From NCBI RefSeq assembly GCF_003339685.1, contig NZ_QPKI01000001.1:1-64000 (forward strand): a stretch of 64,000 nt of DNA, given 5' to 3'. Both the position numbers and the translations under genes were made by a program. The notes under the pieces were generated by a model, which saw only the letters and a list, made by a program, of their open reading frames with translations, was not told where the DNA came from and ran no database searches. Position 1 is the stretch's first letter. The number at the start of each line of letters is the position of its first letter. The stretch comes from Halomonas sp. DQ26W. GTDB lineage: Bacteria; Pseudomonadota; Gammaproteobacteria; Pseudomonadales; Halomonadaceae. Below, piece by piece: positions 1 through 8,114 of the stretch.

Positions 1-40
1 ACGACTGGAGGCCGAAGGCCTCCCGGCGGTGTTGCCCGTG
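1..40 (+). repeat. REP-like repeat, 5'-truncated by window edge
   Basis: Partial copy of a repeat seen several times in the window. The part here holds the palindromic core GGAGGCC-n3-GGCCTCC followed by CGGCGGTGTTGCC. Fuller copies are at 201-257, 8758-8814 and 8929-8985. Confidence 0.7.
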
Positions 41-84
41 CCGGCGACCTCGCCAACGCTGTGGCCTCCGCCAAGGCGCCTGGC

Positions 85-188
85 GGCGCCAGTCGCGATG
101 CGGAGCAGCGCTCCAACAGCGACCCTCTCCACCGACGGCGCCAGTCGCGATGCGGAGCAGCGCTCCAACAGCGACCCTCTCCACCGAC
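85..188 (-). repeat. Two perfect 52-bp tandem repeats made of inverted REP arms
   Basis: Positions 85-136 and 137-188 are identical 52-bp units, and a third unit starts at 189 but diverges after about 6 bp. Read on the minus strand each unit contains GTTGGAGCGCTGCTCCGC followed by a CGCGACTGGCGCC arm. It is therefore an inverted relative of the REP-like repeat at 201-257. The pairing of direct and inverted arms resembles bacterial BIMEs. Confidence 0.75.
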
Positions 189-200
189 GGCGCCACGCCG

Positions 201-257
201 CTGTTGGAGTATCTTTAGATCACGACTGGAGGCCGCAGGCCTCCCGGCGGTGTTGCC
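201..257 (+). repeat. REP-like repeat, full copy
   Basis: Pattern: CTGTTGGAG, an AGCTTTAGCTC-like arm (altered here), CACGACTGGAGGCC, GCA, GGCCTCC, then CGGCGGTGTTGCC. The core GGAGGCC/GGCCTCC can form a 7-bp hairpin. It recurs at 8758-8814 and 8929-8985, with shorter variants at 12327 and 18304. Confidence 0.75.
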
Positions 258-297
258 AATGCCGGCGACCACTGCCAGCGTTTCAGCCTCCGCCAAG

Positions 298-354
298 GCG
301 CCTGGCGGCGCCAGTCGCGATGCGGAGTCGGGGCTACGAACCGAGCGCTCCAAC
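298..354 (-). repeat. Inverted REP-like arm
   Basis: Contains the GGCGCCAGTCGCGATGCGGAG block of the 52-bp unit and ends in GCGCTCCAAC. With the direct copy at 201-257 it forms a BIME-like pair. From about 355 to 552 nothing further is recognised. Confidence 0.6.
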
Positions 355-552
355 AAGGAGCGCCTGCGTCGCTATCGCCGAGGCGTCCTTCCACAATGCA
401 GTCTGTGCAGAGCAGATTCACGCCAAAGTGTGAAGAACCAAAAATCAAGGCCATGAATGCCAAGGCCAGATAGAAAAGGCTGGTGTAGAAGGGCTCAGGC
501 CACCAGATCCGGCTTGGCCATTTCCCAGCCGTTGTTGAATATTCGGCAGGAA

Positions 553-1428
553 TCAGTCCAGAGCTTCGAGCTTGTCTTGTGTCATCAATTCAAAATCGCT
601 GGGGTCGTGGCGCTCATGCAACTGCTCCTGCGGCTTGCCGGAGGTGCGGTTGACCATGCGCCCGCGCTGTACCGCCGGGCGGGTGTCGATTTCCCTGGCC
701 CAGCGCTGCACGTGCTCATACCCCTGCACCTGCAGAAACTCGCCGGCATCGTAGACGCGGTCGAGCGCCAGCTGTCCGTACCACGGCCACGTCGCGATAT
801 CGGCGATGGTGTACTCATCCCCGCCCAGGTAGCGAGTCTCGGCCAGGCGACGATCCAACACGTCGAGCTGCCGCTTGACCTCCATTGTGAAGCGATCGAT
901 TGCATACTCTATCCTGGTCGGTGCGTAGGCATAGAAATGGCCGAAGCCACCGCCCAGGTATGGCCCGCTGCCCATCTGCCAGAACAGCCAGTTCAAAGTT
1001 TCCGTGCGCCCGGCCGGGTCGCGGGGCAGAAACTCGCCGAACTTCTCGGCCAGATAGAGCAGAATCGAGCCCGACTCGAACACCCGGGTGGGTGGCCTGG
1101 TACCGTGGTCCATCAGCGCCGGGATCTTCGAGTTGGGATTGACCTCGATAAATCCACTACCGAACTGATCACCATCGCCGATCTTTATCAACCAGGCATC
1201 GTACTCGGCATCCTTGTGACCCAGCGCCAGCAACTCCTCGAACATGATCGTGGCCTTCATCCCGTTGGGCGTGGCCAGCGAATAGAGCTGGAACGAATGC
1301 TTGCCGACCGGCAGCGCTTTGTCATGGGTGGGGCCGGCGACGGGTCGGTTGATACTGGCAAACTGCCCCCCGCTCTCCTTCTTCCACTTCCACACCTTCG
1401 GCGGCTCGTACTCGTTTTCTTGGCTCAT
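553..1428 (-). CDS. yghU: Glutathione S-transferase family disulfide-bond oxidoreductase (YghU-like)
   Basis: A 291-residue cytosolic GST-fold protein, close to the E. coli YghU length. YghU-type enzymes reduce small disulfides with two bound glutathiones. Visible features are a thioredoxin-like N-terminal half with VNPNSKIPALMDH (cis-proline loop) and FESGSILLYLAEKF (glutathione-binding ES motif), then the helical C-terminal half. The ATG at 1428 is chosen because a GGAGCA ribosome site precedes it and the protein then begins MSQENEYEPPKVWKW as in YghU. An upstream in-frame extension to 1554 has no family support. No Cys sits at the usual active-site position, which fits this subfamily. It is transcribed alone. 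Confidence 0.9.
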   Translation of the reverse strand: MSQENEYEPPKVWKWKKESGGQFASINRPVAGPTHDKALPVGKHSFQLYSLATPNGMKATIMFEELLALGHKDAEYDAWLIKIGDGDQFGSGFIEVNPNSKIPALMDHGTRPPTRVFESGSILLYLAEKFGEFLPRDPAGRTETLNWLFWQMGSGPYLGGGFGHFYAYAPTRIEYAIDRFTMEVKRQLDVLDRRLAETRYLGGDEYTIADIATWPWYGQLALDRVYDAGEFLQVQGYEHVQRWAREIDTRPAVQRGRMVNRTSGKPQEQLHERHDPSDFELMTQDKLEALD

Positions 1429-1563
1429 GGCTGCTCCAAAATGCTGAATGACTGCGGTGTGCGCTGGCAGCGCTGGCAGTTCATGGACAAGTCGCCCAGA
1501 GTTACCGCACGATAATCTTCCTGGCAAATGATGCCTGACGCGGAAGGCCCTCATTACGGTTTT

Positions 1564-3312
1564 CTACCCCCACTCCCCTCGGCCAGCTGCACTTTCGCCC
1601 TTGGCAATATCGTGCCGGCTGAACACCACCACCTCTCGCGGCCACCACTCGGGGTGATTGTCTCGGATGAAGGCTATCAGCCTTTCGCGGACATTCATTT
1701 CCGCTGTCCAGCCGGCAAAGGGATCGGAGGCCATCAGGTAGCAGGAAATGGTCTGGGCCCTTTCGTTCTGGCCGGTGACGTAGCAACACAGCTTATGGTG
1801 TTCAATAACGCTGTCCTGTTCCTTGGCATACTCCGTGAATTTTTCTCGAATGATTTGCACATCCGCACTCAAATGGAGAACCAGATCCAGCGTCCGGTAC
1901 ATCTTGGCGTTCTTGATGGAGAGGTTCTCGAATGGCTTGGTAACAAAGTAAGTCACCGGCACGATCAAGCGCCGCTCATCCCACCCTCGCAGCCGTATGA
2001 AGGTGTAGAAGATGCCTTCCACGTAGCACCACTGCCCTTCGAACATCACCAGGTCGCCGATGCGTATGGGCTTGGCCAACGATACCTGGAACGAGGACAG
2101 AATATTGCCCAGCATCGCCTGGCCCGCGATACCCACCAGCACCGCCAGAACGCTGGCCGATGCCAATAGCGACATGCCCAACGTCTCGAAGAGCTGGATC
2201 TGGCTCAGCACATAGACGGAAACGGCAATGACCGTGATCAGAATGATGACCCGGCGCAACGCATAGAGCGAGGTGAGCAGCCTGCGCTCATCCTTGGGCT
2301 TGGTGTCGTCGATATCCCCCACGAACCGCCTGGTCACGCTGAGCAGGATGGTATCCACCAGGCGAAGCGCAATCGTCGCGACACCCCAGGCAATGAACAT
2401 GATCAGCAGAATTCGGATGAAGGTGGTGGCCACGGCCGTGAAGGAAACCACATAGTCGAGCAGTGCCTGGGCGACGAAGGCCATGACGAGAAATGCCATG
2501 GGCCCGCGAATCCTGCTGGCGAAGATGCTGGGCACGCCGTTGGGAAACCAGTGTGCCAGCAAACCGACCAAGGCGAAGACACCCCATCCCACCAGGCCGA
2601 TCAGTAACAGGAAGACGGGAATGGCGATCCACTCCCAGATTTCGAGCATCCCGAATGACGTCTTGAACCGTTCCGGAATGTACGCCTCCAGCAGCGACGG
2701 ACCGAACGCCTCGTAAAGCACAGGAATTGATGCAACGCTATCGGGAGTGATCAGCCAGACCGGATCCTCGTCGTCCAGCCGGTATCGGGCCAGACGGATA
2801 TCATAGGTTTCACCCATGGCCTCGAGCGATGCCAACTCAAGATTTCGGCGCGGCACTCCGGCCTGGGGATGCTGACCCGACGGATCCTCGATGGCGGCAT
2901 CCTGGCGACCGGAAAGGTTGGAGACATTGAACCATTCACCACGCTTTAGTACGGAAGCCAACTGCCGAGCGAGTGCGGCGGCACTCTGCTGCTGCTCAGC
3001 CTCGTCCAGCTCAGAAAGGTTAAGCAAGTGAGCCGCAGAGGCATAATCCTCGTTTTCGGCAAGCTGCAGAAAACTGCGGATCGAGTCCCGCGGGGTCAGC
3101 CGCTTGACCTCTTCTGGGGCCTCATCAAGCCCGGTGTTTAACGAATCGAGAGAAAACCATAGCCTCTCCTCGCTCTCACTCTCACTCTCACTCTCGCTAT
3201 CATTCGAGTCCATGCCCCGCGGCACCTGGGCCACGCCGGGACCTGATAGGAAAATAGCCAATGCGATTACGGCCCACACTGCCAACAATCGCCATGCGAC
3301 GTTTGTAGTCAT
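1564..3312 (-). CDS. MscS-family mechanosensitive ion channel with periplasmic N-terminal domain
   Basis: A 582-residue inner-membrane protein. An N-terminal signal segment (VAWRLLAVWAVIALAIFLSG) leads to a roughly 180-residue extracytoplasmic region. Several hydrophobic helices follow, then the conserved MscS block containing GNILSSFQVSLAKPIRIGD, the beta-domain, and FVTKPFENLS. Such channels release solutes on hypo-osmotic shock, which suits a halophile. The ATG at 3312 is preferred: AGGATG lies about 8 bp upstream, whereas the ATG at 3321 has no properly spaced site. Just after the signal segment the mature protein carries a DSNDSESESESESEE run encoded by hexanucleotide repeats (3169-3198). 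The stop lies 136 bp from the start of yghU, so co-transcription is possible. Confidence 0.85.
   Translation of the reverse strand: MTTNVAWRLLAVWAVIALAIFLSGPGVAQVPRGMDSNDSESESESESEERLWFSLDSLNTGLDEAPEEVKRLTPRDSIRSFLQLAENEDYASAAHLLNLSELDEAEQQQSAAALARQLASVLKRGEWFNVSNLSGRQDAAIEDPSGQHPQAGVPRRNLELASLEAMGETYDIRLARYRLDDEDPVWLITPDSVASIPVLYEAFGPSLLEAYIPERFKTSFGMLEIWEWIAIPVFLLLIGLVGWGVFALVGLLAHWFPNGVPSIFASRIRGPMAFLVMAFVAQALLDYVVSFTAVATTFIRILLIMFIAWGVATIALRLVDTILLSVTRRFVGDIDDTKPKDERRLLTSLYALRRVIILITVIAVSVYVLSQIQLFETLGMSLLASASVLAVLVGIAGQAMLGNILSSFQVSLAKPIRIGDLVMFEGQWCYVEGIFYTFIRLRGWDERRLIVPVTYFVTKPFENLSIKNAKMYRTLDLVLHLSADVQIIREKFTEYAKEQDSVIEHHKLCCYVTGQNERAQTISCYLMASDPFAGWTAEMNVRERLIAFIRDNHPEWWPREVVVFSRHDIAKGESAAGRGEWG
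3169..3198 (-). repeat. CTCACT hexanucleotide microsatellite inside the MscS gene
   Basis: Three perfect CTCACT units (3175-3192) flanked by CTCGCT-type variants. On the coding strand it encodes alternating Ser-Glu near the N-terminus of the mature channel. The reading frame is kept for any whole number of units. Confidence 0.85.
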
Positions 3313-4003
3313 AGAGTTCATCCTGATTGAAGCGGACCCACTGCCTTTTCCCTCAGACACCGCTGATTGGGCCCGTCCGGCCTATAGCATCAGGCCGACC
3401 GGACCGCTAACTGAACGCAGTACAGCTCACCAGCTACCGCTTCGTCCAGTCGTAGGCTGATACGGCTCTCGCAAGGCGGCGGCCGAGCACGGGCAGGTGG
3501 AGGAGTAGCCAACCGTGGGGTCGAGAGTGGCGCTGAAACCCTGGGCATCGCTTCACCGCTCAGGTCCATACAGGCCGTACTGGAAAGCTGTCATGGCGGG
3601 CACGAATGCATCTGAAGGCTACGAAATATGTTATAGCATAACATGGTTGCGGACGTGAGCCCTGCTGCGAGCCAGCCGCCGCTCCTTAATTTCGGCCACA
3701 CAGGGCCAGGCTGCTCATCCCATCAACTAAGCGAGTGAGGCTTTTGTATCGTATCGCCCGAAATTAGCATTTTATTATTTCAACGAAAACATGTAGTTCG
3801 CGCCAATACCGAAAAATTAAACAGAAAGACTTTGACCCAAGCCAATAACCGTGGCACCGTAGTCACAGCTGGTTAGTAAGCGTTATAGAGTTTCAGTAGT
3901 GTTCGATTCTTTCGGCAGTCTGTAATTTATCTCGTTCTACCCGCTATTAACCTGGGTAAAACCAGAAATATTGCAAGGCGCTAAGCGCGAAAGGATTTAT
4001 ATC
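3313..4003. other. Gene-free interval between MscS gene and cspA
   Basis: About 690 bp with no convincing gene. The left part is GC-rich and the right part (from about 3750) is AT-rich and probably holds the cspA promoter and its long 5' leader, as is usual for cold-shock genes; the transcription start cannot be placed by eye. An isolated Zur-box-like palindrome lies at 3628-3644. Confidence 0.5.
3628..3644. promoter_or_regulatory. Zur-box-like palindrome without a zinc gene
   Basis: Perfect inverted repeat ATGTTAT-AGC-ATAACAT preceded by GAAAT. It matches the gammaproteobacterial Zur operator core TGTTATAnTATAACA at all but one position. The nearest starts are MscS (3312, minus) and cspA (4004, plus), neither an expected Zur target. 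The match is seen; the assignment to Zur is inference. Confidence 0.45.
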
Positions 4004-4210
4004 ATGACAACTGGCACAGTTAAGTGGTTCAACGATTCCAAAGGTTTCGGCTTCATTACTCCGGCTGACGGCGGTGATGACGTTTTTGCCCACTTCTCCG
4101 AAATTCAGGCAGAAGGCTTCAAGTCCCTGCAGGAAGGCAGCTCCGTCTCTTTTGACGTGACCCAGGGCCAGAAAGGCCTTCAGGCTTCAAATATCAAGCA
4201 ACTCGCATAA
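4004..4210 (+). CDS. cspA: Cold-shock protein, CspA family
   Basis: A 68-residue single cold-shock domain that binds single-stranded RNA/DNA and acts as an RNA chaperone. The protein starts [18 protein letters not shown], with RNP1 (KGFGFI) and RNP2 (DVFAHF) intact. The ATG at 4004 is preceded by AAGGA about 8 bp upstream; an in-frame TTG at 3971 is disregarded because the family begins at this Met. It is monocistronic, with an AT-rich leader and its own UUCG-loop terminator. Which of the several csp paralogues it corresponds to cannot be told from one window. Confidence 0.95.
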   Translation: MTTGTVKWFNDSKGFGFITPADGGDDVFAHFSEIQAEGFKSLQEGSSVSFDVTQGQKGLQASNIKQLA

Positions 4211-4250
4211 CCTGACGGTTTAACGAGTTCTCGAACCTCACGGTTCGATG

Positions 4251-4276
4251 ACAAGGCCCGCTTCGGCGGGCCTTGT
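4251..4276 (+). terminator. Rho-independent-type terminator of cspA
   Basis: Perfect 11-bp stem ACAAGGCCCGC / GCGGGCCTTGT closed by a TTCG tetraloop, about 40 bp after the cspA stop. The T-tract is weak (TTGT-TGCGTT). Confidence 0.75.
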
Positions 4277-4280
4277 TGCG

Positions 4281-4513
4281 TTATGAATATAACGTTGAGC
4301 TCGGCTCGACGAGATGCGCCCTTCCCAGCGGCGCTGGATAAGGCTCCGGCCAGTATTCGACCAGACGGGTGATCTGGCCCTCTCCACCATGAAGAACGAG
4401 ATGGCCGTCGCCGACTGAACGCCATGGGTAATGGCGACCTCCGTCACCACTTCACCCCCCTCAACTAACCGGTTCAGCGCGAACTGCCAGCGGTGCCAAG
4501 CCGCAGGCCCAGA
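4281..4513 (-). pseudogene. Relic of a SnoaL-like (NTF2 superfamily) protein
   Basis: Read on the minus strand, one frame gives WHRWQFALNRLVEGGEVVTE then VAITHGVQSATAISFFMVE. After a frame change near 4387 another frame gives EGQITRLVEYWPEPYPAP then LGRAHLVEP and a stop. Together these match the C-terminal part of SnoaL-like polyketide-cyclase/NTF2-fold proteins in the right order. The N-terminal half is missing and one frameshift separates the two parts, so it is called a decayed gene. It sits between cspA and the DadA-like gene. Confidence 0.6.
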
Positions 4514-4704
4514 AGACCAAAAAGCAAATAGCCTCACCTTTTCTTCAATTTTTGATTCTAAACACTGCTTTTTATTCTTACAATAGAGTTATCATCTTAA
4601 TTATCAGTATTTGACCGATCTTCCAGGAAGTGCTGCTAAACTCCTTACCTGACAAGCTCCGCGCCGCGGCGGAGCTTTCTGCATACATTGGCAGGGAGAC
4701 CTTC

Positions 4705-5946
4705 ATGGCCCGCAATATCATCGTTCTTGGTGCCGGCATAGTCGGCGTATCAGTGGCCTGGCATCTGGTGCGTCGCGGTCATGACGTCACGCTGGTGGAC
4801 CGCCGCGAGCCGGGGCTCGAGACCTCCTTCGGCAATGCCGGCATCATCCAGCGTGAAGCGGTTCGCCCCTACGCCTTCCCCCGTGATATCGGCACCCTGC
4901 TGCGGGTGCTACCCAACCGCAAGGTGGATATTCGCTACCGCCCCACCGGCATGATGAACGCGGCGGGTCCGCTGCTGAACTACTGGCTCAACTCGAGTGG
5001 TAAGCGCTACGAGCGAATCGTACGCGAGTGGGCGTCGCTGATCATGCGCTGCCAGGATGCCCACGCGCCGATGATCGAGGCCGCCGGCGCCGAGGCGCTG
5101 GTGCGCAAGGGCGGCTGGCTGGAGCTTTACCGCACCCGCAAGGCGTTCGAGGAGTGCCAGAAAGAGGCCAGGGAGAACCACGAGCGCTTTGGGGTCGAGT
5201 ATGTGGTGCTTGACGCCGAGGCGCTCTATACCAAGGAGCCGTATCTGGGCAAGGGGCTGATCGGGGCGATCCACTGGACGCAGCCCTGGATGGTCTCGGA
5301 CCCGGGTGGCCTGGTGCAGGCCTACGCCCGCAGCTTTGCAGAACAGGGCGGCCATGTGATGCAGGCCAGCGTCGAGGACGTGTTCCAGGTAGATGGCGGC
5401 TGGCGGGTCAATACCAGTGAGGGTGCCCTGGAGGCAGAGCAGGTGGTGGTGGCCATGGGGCCATGGGCCGGAGAACTGCTGGCGAGGCTGAGCATGAAAG
5501 TGCCGCTTTTCGTGAAGCGCGGCTACCATATGCACTATTCCGCGGAAGAAGGGGCCAAGCTCAACCACTGGGTAATGGACGCCGAGAAGGGGTTCCTGCT
5601 CGAGCCGATGCGCGCCGGGATTCGCCTGACCACCGGCGCCGAGCTTGCCGACCTGGACTCGCCGCCCCAGTACAAGCAGCTGGCCGCCGCCGAGAAAGTG
5701 GCACGCAAGCTGTTCCCGCTGGGCAAGCGTCGTGACGGCCAGCCCTGGAAGGGGGCTCGGCCTTGTATGCCTGACATGAAGCCGGTGATCGGTCCGGCCC
5801 CCGACAAGGCGGGGCTGTGGCTCGCCTTCGGCCACGGCCATCAGGGCTTTACCCTGGGCCCGGCCACCGGTGAGTTGCTCGCCCAGATGATGGATGGCGA
5901 AGAGCCCGCGGTGGATATGACGCCATTCCGCGTCGATCGCTTCTAA
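4705..5946 (+). CDS. FAD-dependent D-amino-acid dehydrogenase-like oxidoreductase (DadA/DAO family)
   Basis: A 413-residue flavoprotein. The N-terminal dinucleotide-binding motif VLGAGIVGVSVAWHL (residues about 6-20) and the FGNAG segment near residue 49 mark the DAO/DadA family, which oxidatively deaminates D-amino acids or related amines. The C-terminus has GHGHQGFTLGPATGELL, the second FAD-contact motif. The ATG at 4705 follows GGGAG; the upstream in-frame extension lacks family character. No dad-operon partners such as a racemase are adjacent, so the substrate is uncertain. It is followed by a MITE-like element and a strong hairpin. Confidence 0.8.
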   Translation: MARNIIVLGAGIVGVSVAWHLVRRGHDVTLVDRREPGLETSFGNAGIIQREAVRPYAFPRDIGTLLRVLPNRKVDIRYRPTGMMNAAGPLLNYWLNSSGKRYERIVREWASLIMRCQDAHAPMIEAAGAEALVRKGGWLELYRTRKAFEECQKEARENHERFGVEYVVLDAEALYTKEPYLGKGLIGAIHWTQPWMVSDPGGLVQAYARSFAEQGGHVMQASVEDVFQVDGGWRVNTSEGALEAEQVVVAMGPWAGELLARLSMKVPLFVKRGYHMHYSAEEGAKLNHWVMDAEKGFLLEPMRAGIRLTTGAELADLDSPPQYKQLAAAEKVARKLFPLGKRRDGQPWKGARPCMPDMKPVIGPAPDKAGLWLAFGHGHQGFTLGPATGELLAQMMDGEEPAVDMTPFRVDRF

Positions 5947-5960
5947 ATGCAAGGCCACTA

Positions 5961-6101
5961 GGCTTTGTACGAAAAGTCGGCGAGCGAAGGTCAGGCAAGG
6001 CAAAAATTGGTGAAAAAGCGGAGTTTGCTGGGTGTAAATGAGCATTTTGAGCCGATTTTTAACGCCGCATGACCGAGCGCAGGCAGTTTTCGTGCAAAGC
6101 C
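5961..6101. mobile_element. 141-bp MITE-like element with 15-bp terminal inverted repeats
   Basis: Left end GGCTTTGTACGAAAA and right end TTTTCGTGCAAAGCC are inverted repeats with 14 of 15 positions matching. The interior codes for nothing. It lies directly after the DadA-like stop. No target-site duplication is evident in the flanks, so it may be old, or the paired ends of an IS whose transposase has been lost. Confidence 0.6.
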
Positions 6102-6105
6102 GACG

Positions 6106-6134
6106 AAAGCGGGCACCCTTAGGGTGCCCGCTTT
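6106..6134. terminator. Strong hairpin, probable terminator of the DadA-like gene
   Basis: Stem AAAGCGGGCACCCT / AGGGTGCCCGCTTT, a near-perfect 14-bp inverted repeat with A-rich and T-rich feet, so it could work in both directions. Confidence 0.7.
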
Positions 6135-6177
6135 GTCATGGCTCCCACTACTCCCCTGCCAGGGAAACTCGAGCAGA

Positions 6178-6292
6178 GTTCCCGCTCGGTAATTTCCGCC
6201 ACTTATCGCGTCCTGACGGCCTCATGATTACCGCTCGGTAATTATTTTATTGCGGAACAGGGGAACCGTGCCTAGAATTACCGAACAGTAAT
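6178..6292 (+). promoter_or_regulatory. Three spaced operator-like palindromes upstream of hipBA
   Basis: ATTACCG-CT-CGGTAAT (6227-6242) is a perfect palindrome, ATTACCG-AA-CAGTAAT (6277-6292) has one mismatch, and GTTCCCG-CT-CGGTAAT (6178-6193) keeps the right arm only. They are 49 and 50 bp apart. HipB-type antitoxins autorepress through several palindromic operators, so these are the likely HipB sites. Confidence 0.7.
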
Positions 6293-6307
6293 CACATGCA
6301 GGTTCCC

Positions 6308-6568
6308 ATGCCTACCAACGACTCCCCTGCCCACCCGGCACACATTCGCCACAGCGAAGAGCTCGGCAAGCTGGTACGCCAGCTGCGCGCCGAACAGGGG
6401 CTATTGCAGATCGACCTCGCCGGCCTGGCCGGCACCGGCAACCGATTCATCGTCGATCTGGAGCGGGGCAAGCCGACCCTGCAACTGCAAAAGGTGTTGG
6501 ATGTGCTGGACCTGATGGGGCTCGAGGTCGTCGTGCGGCGCAAGGGTGGCAGCCGACATGGCGAGTGA
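6308..6568 (+). CDS. hipB: HipB-type XRE antitoxin
   Basis: An 86-residue helix-turn-helix protein (HTH about residues 14-65; LGKLVRQLRAEQGLLQIDLA, then GTGNRFIVDLERGKPTLQLQ) of the y4mF/HipB type. It is expected to dimerise, bind the palindromes just upstream and neutralise HipA. The ATG at 6308 with AGG upstream is preferred over the one at 6296, which lies only 3 bp past the last operator. It overlaps hipA by 11 bp, indicating translational coupling. Two decayed copies lie at 8515-9140 and 11985-12290. Confidence 0.88.
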   Translation: MPTNDSPAHPAHIRHSEELGKLVRQLRAEQGLLQIDLAGLAGTGNRFIVDLERGKPTLQLQKVLDVLDLMGLEVVVRRKGGSRHGE

Positions 6569-7817
6569 CGACACTCTGGCGGTTTACCACGGCGACAAAT
6601 ATGTCGGACGCCTCTACGACGTTCAACCGCTGCACTTTGAGTATGCTACCGAATGGCTGGAGCATCCTGAAGCGGTCAGCCTCTCGCCCTCGCTGCCGCT
6701 CATTCAGCAGGTTCACGTTGGCGATGCGGTGCTGGCCTACTTCGAGAACCTGCTGCCGGAAGGCGACCTGCGCCACCATCTGGCACTTCGCCACCACACC
6801 ACGACCGTTTTCGGCCTGCTGAAGGCCATCGGCGGGGACACGGCCAGCGGCTTCACCTTGCTGCCGCCGGGCGAATCACCGACTCCGCCGCACTATCGCC
6901 CTATCAGTTGGGAAGCGCTGGCGGGACACCTGCAACACCGGGAACGAAGCCCCCTGCTCTCGCAACAAGGTGAGGAAGCCCGCATCTCGCTGGCCGGCGC
7001 TCAGGACAAGCTACTACTGATGGTGCTGGAAGATGGGAGCCCCGCCATACCGGAAGGGTCGGCGCCTTCCAGCCATATTCTCAAGCCGGACATCCAGGCC
7101 CTGAGGGGCGTATGGGGTTCCGCCATCAACGAGACCTTCTGCATGCGGCTGGCCGCCGAACTCGGACTCAAAGTCGCCGAGGCCAGCTACCAGCCCGAGA
7201 CCCACGCCTGCCTTGTACGCCGCTACGACCGGGTTGCCGATGAACAGGGCGGACTGCGGCGCCTGCACCAGCTCGACTTCTGCCAGCTCGCCGGTACACC
7301 TTCGTTGATCAAGTACGAAAGCGACGGCGGGCCCGGCCTGGCTCGCTGTCGCGACCTGCTGCAGCAGGTCGGCGCACCGGCCAAGGACTTGCAGCGCCTG
7401 ATCGCCTGGTTCTTCTTCAACCTGCTGGTGGGCAACAACGACAGCCACGCCAAGAACCTCGCCATCCTCTATACCGACGAGGGGCCTCGGCTGGCGCCGT
7501 TCTACGATCTGATGAGCACGACGCTCTATAGCGGGCTCGCGCGCCGCTTCGCGTTTTGCATCGCCGACGAGGATCGCCCCGGCAGCATCGAACGCTCGCA
7601 CCTCGAAGCGCTGGCCCGCTCGATGCGCTTCCAGCCACGCTATTTCATACGCCAGGGGCTAGAACTCGCCGAGCGCATGCCAGCAGCCATTGACAGCACA
7701 CTCGCCTCCCTGAGCACCGTGGCCCATCAAGGTACTGAGCAGACACTACTGGAAAGGCTACAGCAGCGGCTGCTGAGCCATTGCCACAAGCTGCCGGAGC
7801 GGTGGCTTGCCGGATAG
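6558..7817 (+). CDS. hipA: HipA-type serine/threonine kinase toxin
   Basis: A 419-residue kinase of the HipA family, whose known members phosphorylate glutamyl-tRNA synthetase or other targets and cause growth arrest and persistence. Visible motifs: SLAGAQDK (144-151, the autophosphorylation loop equivalent to SVAGAQEK of E. coli HipA), ATP-lysine HILKP (173-177), catalytic loop GNNDSHAKN with Asp295, and metal-binding PFYDLMS with Asp317. All key residues are present, so it should be active. The ATG at 6558 overlaps the hipB stop; an in-frame GTG at 6546 is possible, but the paralogous relics also begin at this ATG. Confidence 0.9.
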   Translation: MASDDTLAVYHGDKYVGRLYDVQPLHFEYATEWLEHPEAVSLSPSLPLIQQVHVGDAVLAYFENLLPEGDLRHHLALRHHTTTVFGLLKAIGGDTASGFTLLPPGESPTPPHYRPISWEALAGHLQHRERSPLLSQQGEEARISLAGAQDKLLLMVLEDGSPAIPEGSAPSSHILKPDIQALRGVWGSAINETFCMRLAAELGLKVAEASYQPETHACLVRRYDRVADEQGGLRRLHQLDFCQLAGTPSLIKYESDGGPGLARCRDLLQQVGAPAKDLQRLIAWFFFNLLVGNNDSHAKNLAILYTDEGPRLAPFYDLMSTTLYSGLARRFAFCIADEDRPGSIERSHLEALARSMRFQPRYFIRQGLELAERMPAAIDSTLASLSTVAHQGTEQTLLERLQQRLLSHCHKLPERWLAG

Positions 7818-8114
7818 GGGTGGCCTTTGGCCGCATCGTGGATGAGATGCACCAATGGAAATCCATGGGATCACCAGCTGCGGCAGCAAGGGCTGGCTGG
7901 GTGCCACGAACTGGGGCATGAAGGCCATGTGAATGTGGGCCAGCGTACCGACACAGGCCGCAGGCCAGGTTAGTGTGACTCTAATTCTGAGTCCCGATGG
8001 CTTCATGGCGAGGCTCAGGCGTGGATACCCGCTATCCACAGGAGCACTCTCCAAGAGCAATCTCCATGAACAAGCACCAGATCGAAGCCCTGAATCACGA
8101 GGAGTACCAGACAA
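7818..8114. other. Interval without a recognised gene
   Basis: About 300 bp between hipA and the Met-rich ORF. Short ORFs on both strands show no recognisable family. A 43-codon ORF from 8066 overlaps the next gene out of frame and is not supported. Confidence 0.4.

Noticed and set aside
85..188. Possible CRISPR-like array
   Set aside because: The two 52-bp units are directly adjacent with no spacers and no cas genes are near.
457..1515. A 352-codon plus-strand ORF
   Set aside because: It is antisense to the recognisable yghU and has no family features of its own.
4238..4537. Possible AraC-type HTH remnant
   Set aside because: EVVTEVAITHGVQSATAIS first looked like an AraC helix-turn-helix. 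The adjoining frame QITRLVEYWPEPYP fits SnoaL-like proteins much better and in the right order.
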